Below, piece after piece: positions 19,241-28,267 of a DNA stretch of 64,000 nt (the stretch's first letter is position 1; each line of letters opens with the position of its first letter). Under the pieces are notes generated by a model that saw only the letters and a list, made by a program, of their open reading frames with translations, did no database searches and was not told where the DNA came from. The position numbers were made by a program, and so were the translations under genes. This DNA comes from Mucilaginibacter gossypiicola. Lineage in GTDB: Bacteria > Bacteroidota > Bacteroidia > Sphingobacteriales > Sphingobacteriaceae. The stretch covers positions 930,001-994,000 of the forward strand of contig NZ_FOCL01000001.1 of NCBI RefSeq assembly GCF_900110105.1, given 5' to 3'.

Positions 19241-19691
19241 CTCAATATTTTGAATGACCATTTCAGGTTAGTTCGAGCCGGGCTTCGTAGTGGATATTCC
19301 GGCATACTTGACCATGATCTTCCGTGCTCATTTGAGCAACGGGTTGTGTTAATGAATATTAAAGTATCTAATTCAGGCGGATAGCATGATCAAAGTGTAT
19401 CGGAACGCCCTGAACTCTTCTCCGGAACGCACTGGTCAACGAGTCCGGAATTTCCAGTCGGACTATCGAACCACAAAACCAGCTACCTTCAACGAAGATT
19501 TTCTAACGATCGCGTCGGTATATTTATTCTATATTCCAACATGTCATTGTCGATTAAAACTGCAAAGATCGCACGGAAAGCAAGGTCAAATGTGGTGTAA
19601 TTGACATCATTTTTTTAATTCATTTTCTATCTCCTCAATAGTTGGCAGACTTGAACTCAGTTTCCCGGCAATGATCTGGCTAATTCAAATT
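19241..19691. other. Intergenic DNA, no gene seen
   Basis: About 450 bp between the inverted-repeat cluster and the HxlR gene. One short plus-strand frame has no protein-like composition. No other feature could be supported. Confidence 0.4.
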
Positions 19692-20036
19692 CTATTCGGC
19701 CACTATATTCTTCTTGCCCCATTCTGCTAATAACTGCATCACATCATTGAGCGACATACCTTTTTCAGTGAGGGTATACTCCACCTTTGGCGGGACTTCA
19801 GCATATACCTTCCGGTTGATAATACCATCAGCTTCCAGTTCCTTTAAATGCCTGGATAATACCTTTAGTGCTATACCATCAATAGCTTTATAAAGCTCCC
19901 CAAACCGCCTGGGGCCTGATAATAACGTCCAGATAATAACCGGTTTCCATTTCCCGCTGATGATATTGATTGACCCTATTATAGAGCAATCACAATCCGG
20001 CTCTGCTTTTTTTTCAATTATTTTTTCTGCTAACAT
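19692..20036 (-). CDS. HxlR-family winged-helix regulator
   Basis: 114 residues with the full HxlR signature: GKWKPVIIWTLLSGPRRFGEL, LSRHLKELEADGII, YAEVPPKVEYTLTEKG. A Cys pair in the N-terminal segment (CDCSI) could make it redox-sensing. It faces an oxidoreductase gene that is now truncated, the usual HxlR arrangement. A broken copy of the same gene lies at 20425-20687. The short divergent region holds TTGACA-type palindromes. Confidence 0.88.
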   Translation of the reverse strand: MLAEKIIEKKAEPDCDCSIIGSINIISGKWKPVIIWTLLSGPRRFGELYKAIDGIALKVLSRHLKELEADGIINRKVYAEVPPKVEYTLTEKGMSLNDVMQLLAEWGKKNIVAE

Positions 20037-20063
20037 ACTGATAACGAGTATTGGTGTCTAATA

Positions 20064-20078
20064 TGTCAATACTTGACA
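20064..20078. promoter_or_regulatory. HxlR operator candidate
   Basis: The perfect palindrome TGTCAA-TAC-TTGACA lies in the 101-bp gap between the HxlR gene and the dehydrogenase remnant. ACTTGACA recurs once about 20 bp further on. This fits a dimeric HxlR binding site controlling both directions. Confidence 0.5.
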
Positions 20079-20137
20079 TTTGTTCCATTACTTGACAAAG
20101 GTAAAGTATTGGCTCAATTTTGTCAAAAAAAACGAAT

Positions 20138-20437
20138 ATGAAAATAGTAGTAATAGGTGCCACAGGTACCATCGGGAAATACGTAACCGCCGCATTACAG
20201 GATCATGAAGTAATTAAGGCAGGTTCAAAAAGCGCTGATGTGCAGGTTGATATATCGTCAATCGAGTCGATAGAAAATTTCTACAAACAGGTCGGAAAAT
20301 TTGACGCCTTAATTTGTGCTGCCGGGGACGCGCGATTCGGGCCTTTAACAAGTATGAAGGATGCTGATTTTGATAGTCTGATAACCGCTTTTGTAAACTG
20401 GGGTATGACGTACCGGGATAAATGTAAGAGCTCTTAG
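20138..20437 (+). pseudogene. Truncated short-chain dehydrogenase
   Basis: The ATG at 20138 begins a normal Rossmann fold (MKIVVIGATGTIGKYV, then VDISSIESIENFY and DALICAAGDARFGPL). The frame ends after about 99 residues, whereas short-chain dehydrogenases of this type have about 200. The catalytic YxxxK region is missing. The last dozen residues do not match the family and run straight into HxlR-like sequence, so a deletion or recombination removed the 3' half. Confidence 0.7.
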
Positions 20438-20687
20438 CTTCATAAGTGGCAAGTGGAAACCCATTATTATCTGGATGTCATTGTCAGGTTCGAGGAGATT
20501 TGGTGAGCTTTATAAAGGAATTCAAGGTATAGCACTAAAGGTTTTATCCAGGCATTTAAAAGAAGTGGAAGCTGACGGCATCATCAATCGGAAGGTATAC
20601 GCCGAAGTACCGCCAAAGGTGGAATACACACTTACCAAAAAGGGCATGTCGCTAAACGATGTGATGCAGCTATTCATAGAATGGTAA
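20425..20687 (+). pseudogene. HxlR-family regulator, 5'-truncated copy
   Basis: From ISGKWKPIIIW onward the plus-strand sequence is a close copy of the intact HxlR gene at 19692-20036 (RRFGELYKGIQGIALKVLSRH and so on), but in opposite orientation. It lacks the N-terminus and a family start codon and ends early at IEW. A protein from the internal ATG at 20475 would lack the start of the winged helix. It looks like the second partner of the recombination that truncated the dehydrogenase. Confidence 0.65.
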
Positions 20688-20979
20688 AAATAATAAAGTA
20701 ACCAAGTGAGGATTTTGGGAAATGTCAAAGAATATGAATTGCAGGGTTTGTCTTAAAGCCTGGAACGGATTCGACGAAATGTCTTCCATCGACCAGTCAA
20801 GCGGCAGGAACTTACCTATTGGTCAGGCTATCTGGGGTGTTATTGAAAACATAACAAAATGAAGCCTCTGCGTTAGCAGGGTGACAATCAGAAATGAATT
20901 AAAAGGAAACTTTTCAGCCTTGTTTATCTTTTCAGCTGGCAAATGAGCAGTAAGAAGGCTGGGATTAATAAGGAGTAAA

Positions 20980-21984
20980 ATGAAATTTCCAAAAAGAACT
21001 ATAGTGATTTCCCTGCTTTCCGCATTCGTGGTGATCATCGCATCCACAAGCGCAACTGTTGAAAACGCAGGACTGACAGGGGATAAGGATGATTATATCT
21101 TCAAACCCAATCTTTCCGACTATCATATTTTTAAGGGTAAAATGAATAACCTTATCCCATCCGCTGGATTTTACAGCTATACGCTCGCCACCACACTTTT
21201 TACCGACTATGCTGAAAAGCAACGGCTCATCTGGCTGCCTCCCGGCACAAAAATGAGCAGGATCAATGACGGCTTACTTGATTTTCCGGAAGGGTCTATG
21301 ATAGTAAAAACATTTTATTACCCCTTTGACAAACGCGACAACTTTTCGCGACTACATATTGTAGAAACCCGCTTACTGGTAAAAAGTAAAGGGAAATGGA
21401 ACACCGCCGATTACAAATGGACAGATGGGCAAAGTGACGCGCAACTGTTCCCTTCCGGCGGCAGTAAATTGGTGACATATACCGATAAAAGCGGGGCAAT
21501 GCGTTCCATACCCTACCAGATACCCAGCAAAAAAAACTGTGTTACCTGCCATAATTCGAACGGCACTATCTTTCCCATAGGGCCGAAAGTACGGAACATG
21601 AATTTTGATGTGCCCGCAGAGGGCAAAACAGAAAATCAGCTGGAAGCATTTCAGAAAATCGGGATACTCAATCATTTTGATGTCCATAAATCGGCTTCCC
21701 TTCCACAGGCATTCAACACGGATTATTCCGTTGAGGACCAAGCAAGGGCCTATATGGAAATAAACTGTGCTCATTGTCATAATCCGACCGGACGGGCAAA
21801 AGAAACAAGGCTTTACCTATCCTATTCACTCCCCTTACATCAGACCAGTATCCTAAGGGACCAAAAAAGCATTTTGAGAAAAACTGGTAACCGCTCTATG
21901 CCAAAAGCAGGGTCTACGATCATTCATACGGAAGGTGTGGAACTGATCAGGGCTTATATAGCCAGTTTAAACAAAACCAATTAA
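20980..21984 (+). CDS. Dihaem cytochrome-like exported protein (SO2930 family)
   Basis: 334 residues with an N-terminal signal or anchor (about 1-25). Two haem-binding motifs are visible, CVTCHNSNG and CAHCHNPTG. The family is found with DUF885- or parallel-beta-helix-type partners and is periplasmic. It is probably involved in electron transfer, though the specific reaction is not known. A strong AAGGAG site lies just before the ATG, unusual in this window and decisive for the start. The DUF885 gene follows after 24 bp, so they are likely one transcript. Confidence 0.75.
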   Translation: MKFPKRTIVISLLSAFVVIIASTSATVENAGLTGDKDDYIFKPNLSDYHIFKGKMNNLIPSAGFYSYTLATTLFTDYAEKQRLIWLPPGTKMSRINDGLLDFPEGSMIVKTFYYPFDKRDNFSRLHIVETRLLVKSKGKWNTADYKWTDGQSDAQLFPSGGSKLVTYTDKSGAMRSIPYQIPSKKNCVTCHNSNGTIFPIGPKVRNMNFDVPAEGKTENQLEAFQKIGILNHFDVHKSASLPQAFNTDYSVEDQARAYMEINCAHCHNPTGRAKETRLYLSYSLPLHQTSILRDQKSILRKTGNRSMPKAGSTIIHTEGVELIRAYIASLNKTN

Positions 21985-22008
21985 GCACTTATATATCTTT
22001 ATTATTCC

Positions 22009-23319
22009 ATGAAAATTCAGGCCGCCTTAATTTTTACCGCTTTTTCCTTGTTTAATCCGAAACCGCAATCAAGTTTCGACACATTTACTCATTGTTTTGT
22101 TAATAGTTACCATGCTCTTCCTATACCAGGATTAGCAAATGGCTATATCGATGATCTGCACGGGATAGAACCAAAGGATACCATCAAAAAAGAAATTGCA
22201 TTTTTTAATAGTATCAAAAATCAATTGCGTCAATATAAACTGACTACACTTTCGGCCGCTCAGCAACAGGACTATCTTCAAATAAAGTTCGAAACTACCA
22301 TGAACCTGGAAAGGCTGGAATTGGAAAAAAAATGGTTAACCTATTCTCCGGCGACTGTGCCAGACAATAATATAGCTGCAATTCCAGACGGCAAAGCATG
22401 GTACGCTTATCTATTAAAGAGGTGGCTGGGTGCAGCCGTTACTCCGGATGAAATTTTCAAGTTTGGATTGAGTGAGGTAGATGATGCACACACACACATA
22501 AACCTTATTCACCTGCAAACAGGACTGGATTCAATTGCTTTTTACCGTAAAATTAACAGCGCCGAATTTTTGATAAATGATCCGGAGATTATTCAGGAAT
22601 GTTTCGAACAGACCCGGGAAAATATAGACAGCAGGTTGAACGTCTTGTTTTACCCCCATCAAATCCCCGTAGTAAAAATTAAACAGGGGCCGAAAGAATT
22701 GGTGGTGCACACCCGTGGTTTTTACAGAGACGGAACATTTTATTATAATTTATCAGATAAGCCCTATAACAGCAGGCAGATCGGATGGCTTTTTCTTCAT
22801 GAAGCGATACCGGGGCATCATTATCAAACTTCCATAAATGAGAAGGAGCCGCATAGTAACGTGCAGGACCTGTTTTTTTACGTAGGTTCCGCTGAAGGAT
22901 GGGGCGCCTATGTGGAAAGATATGGCAAGGAACTTGGTGTTTACAAAACGCCTTATGATGAGCTCGGCCACTGGGAATGGGATCTGGTAAGGGCGGTAAG
23001 AATCCCAATGGATATTGGAGTGAATTATTATGGTTGGACGGATCAGCAAGCACTGGCGTTCTGGAAAAAGCATGTAAATAATCAGGATGATATTGCCGTG
23101 CGCGAAATTCAAAGGGTAAGGCACTGGCCGGCTCAGGCCATTACCTACAATTACGGTGCTGCACAAATAGCCCAATGGAAAGCTGTATTACAGGTCAAAT
23201 TAGGAGATAAATTTAATATAAAGGATTTTCATGAGTGGGTTCTGGCAAACATTTCATTGCCGTTTGCCATCGCCAGAAAGGGTGTATTTAAAGATGCTGC
23301 ATTAAAAACCAGTAACTAG
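22009..23319 (+). CDS. DUF885-family putative zinc metallopeptidase
   Basis: 436 residues with the DUF885 signature FLHEAIPGHHYQ, a variant zinc-binding HE..GH site, plus the downstream EGWGAYVERY that supplies the third ligand region. Family members are about 550-600 residues, so this one is on the short side. A hydrophobic N-terminus suggests export. It is likely co-transcribed with the cytochrome-like gene. Substrate unknown. Confidence 0.8.
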   Translation: MKIQAALIFTAFSLFNPKPQSSFDTFTHCFVNSYHALPIPGLANGYIDDLHGIEPKDTIKKEIAFFNSIKNQLRQYKLTTLSAAQQQDYLQIKFETTMNLERLELEKKWLTYSPATVPDNNIAAIPDGKAWYAYLLKRWLGAAVTPDEIFKFGLSEVDDAHTHINLIHLQTGLDSIAFYRKINSAEFLINDPEIIQECFEQTRENIDSRLNVLFYPHQIPVVKIKQGPKELVVHTRGFYRDGTFYYNLSDKPYNSRQIGWLFLHEAIPGHHYQTSINEKEPHSNVQDLFFYVGSAEGWGAYVERYGKELGVYKTPYDELGHWEWDLVRAVRIPMDIGVNYYGWTDQQALAFWKKHVNNQDDIAVREIQRVRHWPAQAITYNYGAAQIAQWKAVLQVKLGDKFNIKDFHEWVLANISLPFAIARKGVFKDAALKTSN

Positions 23320-23794
23320 GCCATTTTTTATCAGTACATAAAATAAAGCCCTATGCGTTTTGAACCGGCCATTTCTTTGTAGATGTTGTTTGATACTTAG
23401 AATTGTTTAATTAACTAAGATTAACGGCTTACAGCTACAAACTCAAATTAGAGTTAGCGAGTAATTTGGAGAGTCAGGCCCGGGCGTTGGTATTTACATA
23501 ATATGTTTTCATAACCAGGTTTGTTAATTAGTTGTCGGTTCAAAATTAGTTTAGAAACTGAGGCCGTTTTTACAGGAAACCGTAAAAAGCCACAACGTTC
23601 AAACTACGCCGGCGGCCTTCGGCAAATAGGCGTCAGAAGCTTAGGAACGGCGCTCCGGGGAAAAACAGCATCAATAAATTTAAAATAGCTGCAGAAAACA
23701 GATCTTAGCACCTGCCTGATTATCAGTTCACAGGCAAAATGGAAAAAAGGCACAGACAACAGCCGATAACCTTAGGTTGCAGCGGGCTGGCCTG
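23320..23794. other. Intergenic DNA, no gene seen
   Basis: About 475 bp with a locally GC-rich patch near 23600. I found no open frame with protein character, no tRNA-like cloverleaf and no strong repeat. Confidence 0.4.
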
Positions 23795-24073
23795 ATGAAG
23801 GAGTTAGCAGACAGCCTGTATGCTGATCAGGCACAAACACAGATTGCAGAAAAAGAATCTGATACCTGGTATGGACAGGCATGGATCAGGTTACCAGTAC
23901 CGTTAAACAAAGTATTTCAACCGTTGTTACACCAATATCAGCCAAAAGACTTTGTTGTTTATTGGCAATGTGGAAGTTGCGGTGAGCCCGGTGCGTCTGC
24001 GAATGAGACGTATTACGAATACCATTTTAATAATGGCGTTGTTATGGGTGGCTGCTCCATTTGCGCTCGGTAA
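23795..24073 (+). CDS. Hypothetical Cys-pair protein
   Basis: About 92 residues from the ATG at 23795 (MKELADSLYADQ). A TTG six codons upstream is possible. The C-terminal part carries two cysteine pairs, CGSCG and CSIC, about 30 residues apart, which may form a small zinc site. The composition is protein-like, but I recognise no family. It is isolated and could be a fragment of a longer gene. Confidence 0.4.
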   Translation: MKELADSLYADQAQTQIAEKESDTWYGQAWIRLPVPLNKVFQPLLHQYQPKDFVVYWQCGSCGEPGASANETYYEYHFNNGVVMGGCSICAR

Positions 24074-24450
24074 CACCAATTTTTGTATCCGGCTTTTCCT
24101 GCTGCGATATTAAAGAAAATAAAAAATACCAGACGATACATAAACACCTTTAAAGAGCATTTAAAAAGATACTCCTTAAAGGTCATGAAACCGACCGTCT
24201 TATCAGACTTTCAATTCGATATGATAACACTATACTGGAGAACTCGCCCAATCCTCGGGCTATCGCAGTTTTACCAGTCCTGTTTTTATTCGTAACTCAG
24301 AGACAACTAGAATGTGATAGCGTCATCAGTATTTATATATCCAATAAGCAAGTCATTATCATATCTATAAAAAAGTGAGTGAATAGACAGCTAAAGTACT
24401 TTACCCCCAAACACTTAATTCAAAAAGTCTAATTCAGCATAATTCAATCG
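24074..24450. other. Intergenic DNA, no gene seen
   Basis: About 375 bp of AT-rich DNA between the hypothetical Cys-pair ORF and the convergent PAS-LuxR gene. No convincing hairpin or gene. Confidence 0.4.
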
Positions 24451-25224
24451 TCAAACCAATCCGTCTCGTATTGTTTTATTAATCAGTTCAACAGTACCTG
24501 CAGACCCGGTTTTACGGAGCAGGCTTTTGCGATGTGAATCGACAGTGTTCTTACTGATATATAGCAATTCGGCGATCTCCTTACTTGCTTTGCCTTCGGC
24601 TAAAAGATAAAGTATTTCCTTTTCGCGTTTGGTTAACAAATGGCTTTCTTCCTTAAAATGATTTTTAACGTCTACATCCAGATAAGAAGGTTCACCGTCC
24701 ATACCGATGTATGACATCACCGGTCTGCCATCTTTTTTAAGGTGTGTAATGTCTGTGTGCACAATTAAGGTTCTAAGGACACTTCCGGCATCGTCATTTT
24801 GAATCACAACAGATTGAAGCATTACGCGGATATATTCACCGTCTTGCTTTTTGATCCTGTAATCCATCCTTAGTTTATACTTCATTTGTTTATCAGGGCT
24901 TAAGCCCTGCAAAAATTGACCAGCTGTTTCTTGGCAGTTCAGAAACCAGCCCCGGTCTTCAGGGTGTATATTTTCTAATAGCTGTTCGGGGGTAAATGCA
25001 TACCTGGAATATCCAAAAACGCCTGTAACTTCCTCACTTACAAAATCAAAGCGAACTTGCTGAAAATTGAAAATATGATAACAACTTTCACCAATCTGAA
25101 AAAAGATAAGCAGCTTTTTATAAAGTTCTATTTCCAGCTGTAGTAGGTCACTGACTTTTTCCTCACTGTCTGATATACGCTTCCATATCTTGGCAGCCTC
25201 ATTGTTAAATAGTTCAAGTTTCAT
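24451..25224 (-). CDS. PAS-LuxR transcriptional regulator
   Basis: 257 residues. A PAS fold (about 50-165, with GVFGYSRYAFTPEQLLENIHPEDR) is followed by a C-terminal LuxR/FixJ-type HTH (LLTKREKEILYLLAEGKAS, then KEIAELLYISKNTVDSH). It has no receiver or kinase domain, so it probably senses a small molecule or redox state through the PAS domain. It is divergent from the secreted Asn-rich protein gene, a plausible target. Confidence 0.82.
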   Translation of the reverse strand: MKLELFNNEAAKIWKRISDSEEKVSDLLQLEIELYKKLLIFFQIGESCYHIFNFQQVRFDFVSEEVTGVFGYSRYAFTPEQLLENIHPEDRGWFLNCQETAGQFLQGLSPDKQMKYKLRMDYRIKKQDGEYIRVMLQSVVIQNDDAGSVLRTLIVHTDITHLKKDGRPVMSYIGMDGEPSYLDVDVKNHFKEESHLLTKREKEILYLLAEGKASKEIAELLYISKNTVDSHRKSLLRKTGSAGTVELINKTIRDGLV

Positions 25225-25386
25225 TAGGGTTTCAGGTTGAAATATAGCTACTAAAATAAAGTTTTCATGTAAAAAATCACTATTAATGGTGATTGTGTGG
25301 AATTGAAAAGGCGAGTATTTTTAGCTGATAAAATCGGCTGTGTGTCCCATAAGTGTCCCCGAGTTGAACTCCTAATTCAGATATTA

Positions 25387-27105
25387 ATGAAAAAGTATAT
25401 TGCCATTGGGCTATTCTGTATTTGCTGCCACGTTACAAAAGCGCAAGATCATTGGGGGCCATGGAACCCAGTATCATGCTGGAAGGGGTTGCATTTTCAC
25501 TTATCGAAAGGCGATTATAATACAAATGCGAAAGAGTATAACTGGACATGTCAATTTAAAAGTGATTATTCACAGCCTATTAGTTTTACGCTTACCCTGT
25601 TAGCTCCCAATGAGCTCGCAGCTTATAAAAATAAAACATGGCAGCAAACAAGATTAGGGCAACAGGGCCGTATAACTTTAGGTGCAGGTGAAGACCAATC
25701 AACTGACCCAAAAGATGGATTTGGCGTACAACCATTTGCAGGAGGAGGCTTGTTTGATTCCAATACTATTTTATATGTTGTAGTATCCAATGTGCGCTTT
25801 GGCGATGATGACCATAACAAGCCCTTTGCCACGGACGATTGTGGTCATAATAGCAGCGATACCCCCTCGGGCAATAATAGTACCGACAATGTTAATATAG
25901 CTTCTCAGACCACTGATGTCAATGGGGTTCAAAGCAATTCAAATAACAGCTCTTGCGGTAATATGCAGCAAACACGCTCGTCTGATCACATTGCAGTGAA
26001 CACGAACGTTCCCCAGGTCAATATTCATAATTCTGATAATGTAACTAATGCCACTCATGCACAAACACAGACATACATCAATAATGCGCAAAACCCAAAT
26101 AATGATGCCATACAAAATGTACTGGCACTTAATCAGGCAAAAATAAATGCCGTGAAACCGAATGGAGCAACAACAGGGCAAAGGCTGCAAGTTCAGCAGC
26201 TCCAAAATCAACAAAAAGAAGCAAATACGGAAGCTGTAGTACAAAGTACAGGTGAGTTAATAAATTCGGTTTCCAATTTAATATCCCAGCGACAACAACG
26301 GAAGGATTATGAAAAGGAGAAAAATACTGAAATAGAAGCCATTGAAAGAGAAAACAACCGGCAAGCCATTGCAGATGGAACAGCCGACCCCGGAGAGTTG
26401 GTTGATAAAGGTATTCATTCTAAAGTGTCAAAAGATTATACAACTGCGAACTATTATTTTGCAGCAGCTGCTGCTATGGATAATATCAGCGGACTTTGTG
26501 AATTGGCCGATGATTATCACTTCGGGTATGGACTTGCTCAAAATGATGCTACAGCCAGCACTTTATTATACAGGGCATTTGATCTTGCACAAAAAAGAAC
26601 ATACGCAGAAGCCTCCAATGCTATTACTAAAACAAATAACGCGTGGTCATCAAAAGACATCGAACTGGGTTATGCTATCAGGGCATTGGATGATTTGGCC
26701 AGATCACTTCATTACACCCCTTCACCGCAAAACAGCAATATCCAAATGAGTCTGATATGCAGGTTATGGATAGACAGCCTATATACTAACAATTATATCA
26801 AAATATTTTTCCGATCGGATTTCTCTTGTTTTATTAGTTCTGAAATAGATTTGGCGAATTTGTATGAAATAAATGTTGATAAAACCAAAACACAAATTGA
26901 ATGCTTAAAATTAGCGGTGAATTTCTATGATAAGACTGATGCTATGATAGAGAAAAGGTATACTGCTGATGCCGCCAGAAATAAATCACAGGACTACCTG
27001 TATATTTATGATAAATCATCATATAAATTTGATGCTAAAAGGATAAAAAGTGGCAAAGACAAAATAATCAAACAACTAAAATTACTGGGCGTCAATAGCT
27101 TATAA
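25387..27105 (+). CDS. Secreted Asn-rich protein with Sel1-like repeats
   Basis: 572 residues from the ATG at 25387, which begins a signal peptide MKKYIAIGLFCICCHVTKAQ. The mature part has a compact N-terminal domain rich in Trp and Gly (about 21-160). A long Asn/Thr/Gln-rich low-complexity stretch follows (about 165-290), then a charged coiled coil (about 300-335). The C-terminal region is helical and includes Sel1-like repeats (YYFAAAAAMDNISGLCELAD and NDATASTLLYRAFDLA). I recognise no named family. The layout suggests a surface or periplasmic scaffold. Confidence 0.6.
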   Translation: MKKYIAIGLFCICCHVTKAQDHWGPWNPVSCWKGLHFHLSKGDYNTNAKEYNWTCQFKSDYSQPISFTLTLLAPNELAAYKNKTWQQTRLGQQGRITLGAGEDQSTDPKDGFGVQPFAGGGLFDSNTILYVVVSNVRFGDDDHNKPFATDDCGHNSSDTPSGNNSTDNVNIASQTTDVNGVQSNSNNSSCGNMQQTRSSDHIAVNTNVPQVNIHNSDNVTNATHAQTQTYINNAQNPNNDAIQNVLALNQAKINAVKPNGATTGQRLQVQQLQNQQKEANTEAVVQSTGELINSVSNLISQRQQRKDYEKEKNTEIEAIERENNRQAIADGTADPGELVDKGIHSKVSKDYTTANYYFAAAAAMDNISGLCELADDYHFGYGLAQNDATASTLLYRAFDLAQKRTYAEASNAITKTNNAWSSKDIELGYAIRALDDLARSLHYTPSPQNSNIQMSLICRLWIDSLYTNNYIKIFFRSDFSCFISSEIDLANLYEINVDKTKTQIECLKLAVNFYDKTDAMIEKRYTADAARNKSQDYLYIYDKSSYKFDAKRIKSGKDKIIKQLKLLGVNSL

Positions 27106-27128
27106 GCCATGATACTTGTATAAAGAGA

Positions 27129-27416
27129 TCACCTAAACTTTTTCAAATGGTTGTTCACTACATAATTAATCGCTTCAAGTTCAATTTCAGATTGCGATTT
27201 AATCCTGTGTTGTAAAATCCGGTTTACGGGTTCCTCTTTTTTAAAATAGAGTTTATTACCTCCGGGCTTATAGAATGGAATCTCGTTTGTATGTGTCATT
27301 TTATATAAGCTTGACACTGAGACATCCAGTAATTTAGCGGCTTTTTTGGTCGTTATTGTTTCGTTAAAAAATCTATTTCCTTTATCTTTTTCTAATAGGC
27401 TTTCAATGTGCGACAC
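27129..27416 (-). CDS. Excisionase-like helix-turn-helix protein
   Basis: 95 residues from a GTG at 27416. An HTH_17/MerR-like DNA-binding segment (TTKKAAKLLDVSVSSLYKMT, then NEIPFYKPGGNKLYFKKEE) is typical of excisionase-family proteins in Bacteroidota. It ends 24 bp from the convergent Asn-rich gene. These small proteins often mark mobile or formerly mobile DNA, though no integrase is in view. Confidence 0.65.
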   Translation of the reverse strand: MSHIESLLEKDKGNRFFNETITTKKAAKLLDVSVSSLYKMTHTNEIPFYKPGGNKLYFKKEEPVNRILQHRIKSQSEIELEAINYVVNNHLKKFR

Positions 27417-27486
27417 TTTTTCTGATAGTATTTCTCATATATCGGAAACGGAACGTTTTAACATTCTCAAATCAGATGATAGGATA

Positions 27487-28174
27487 ATGTCTCCAAAGCT
27501 CCATTATTTTGGATTATCGCTTTTTCTGGCGTTGCTTGTACCATTAAACTCATTTACGCCAATGCTTTACAACGGTGCCATTGACCACCTATTTGTTGCG
27601 GCAAGCATCTTAGTGCTACATTTGATCCTATTTGCAATGTTAATCTGCGGGGGTTAAAGGATTACACCTTTCCCTGCGTCGTAGCGGGATTATTGCCATC
27701 GCCTTGTTTTTTGCAACGGAAATGACTACGATAAATGCCTACCAACTTGGCTACTACCTAACAGAGTTTGGCGCAGCCTTCTTTGCGCCAAACGGTTTTG
27801 CCAATAAGTTACTTGATTGGCCGACCCTAGCTGACGACTTTTGCACCAGCATGAGTGGAATGGCAGGTGAATTTACAGATGCTTTTCATCCGGTTAGTGC
27901 GTTATTGTCGGTAATACTTTCCTGTGCCGGGATCTATTTTAGCGCTGTAATGCTCAGTAATGCCAAACGCAGGCTAACCTGGTTAGGGTTTATCCTCATC
28001 GGTTTGGCCGCTCTACTTGCCGTTTATGATCCGAACCGTAATGAATTTTATCCCAAACTCCTAAGGGGATCGGCTTCTTGGTTAGCAGAACTTCCGTATC
28101 TGGCAGACCTCCGTTATATTCTGCCGTCATTCGCATTGCTTATATATATACAACGCTCGTCTACAGCTCGATAA
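27487..28174 (+). pseudogene. Multi-pass membrane protein, frameshifted at a G5 run
   Basis: The plus-strand frame from the ATG at 27487 (MSPKLHYFGLSLFLALLVPL) ends at a TAA just after GCGGGGG (27649-27653). Removing one G joins it smoothly to the downstream frame, which continues VKGLHLSLRRSGIIAIALFF and runs to 28174. The combined product would be about 228 residues with five or six membrane helices. I do not recognise the family. A sequencing indel, phase variation or true decay would all give this pattern. Confidence 0.6.
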
Positions 28175-28267
28175 AACGGAATAAAGAAAACCTTATTAAA
28201 CGCAAAATGTTCAATAGGATATTTTAGAAATCGGCTAATCCACTCTATATTCAGCGCTTTTACTTCT

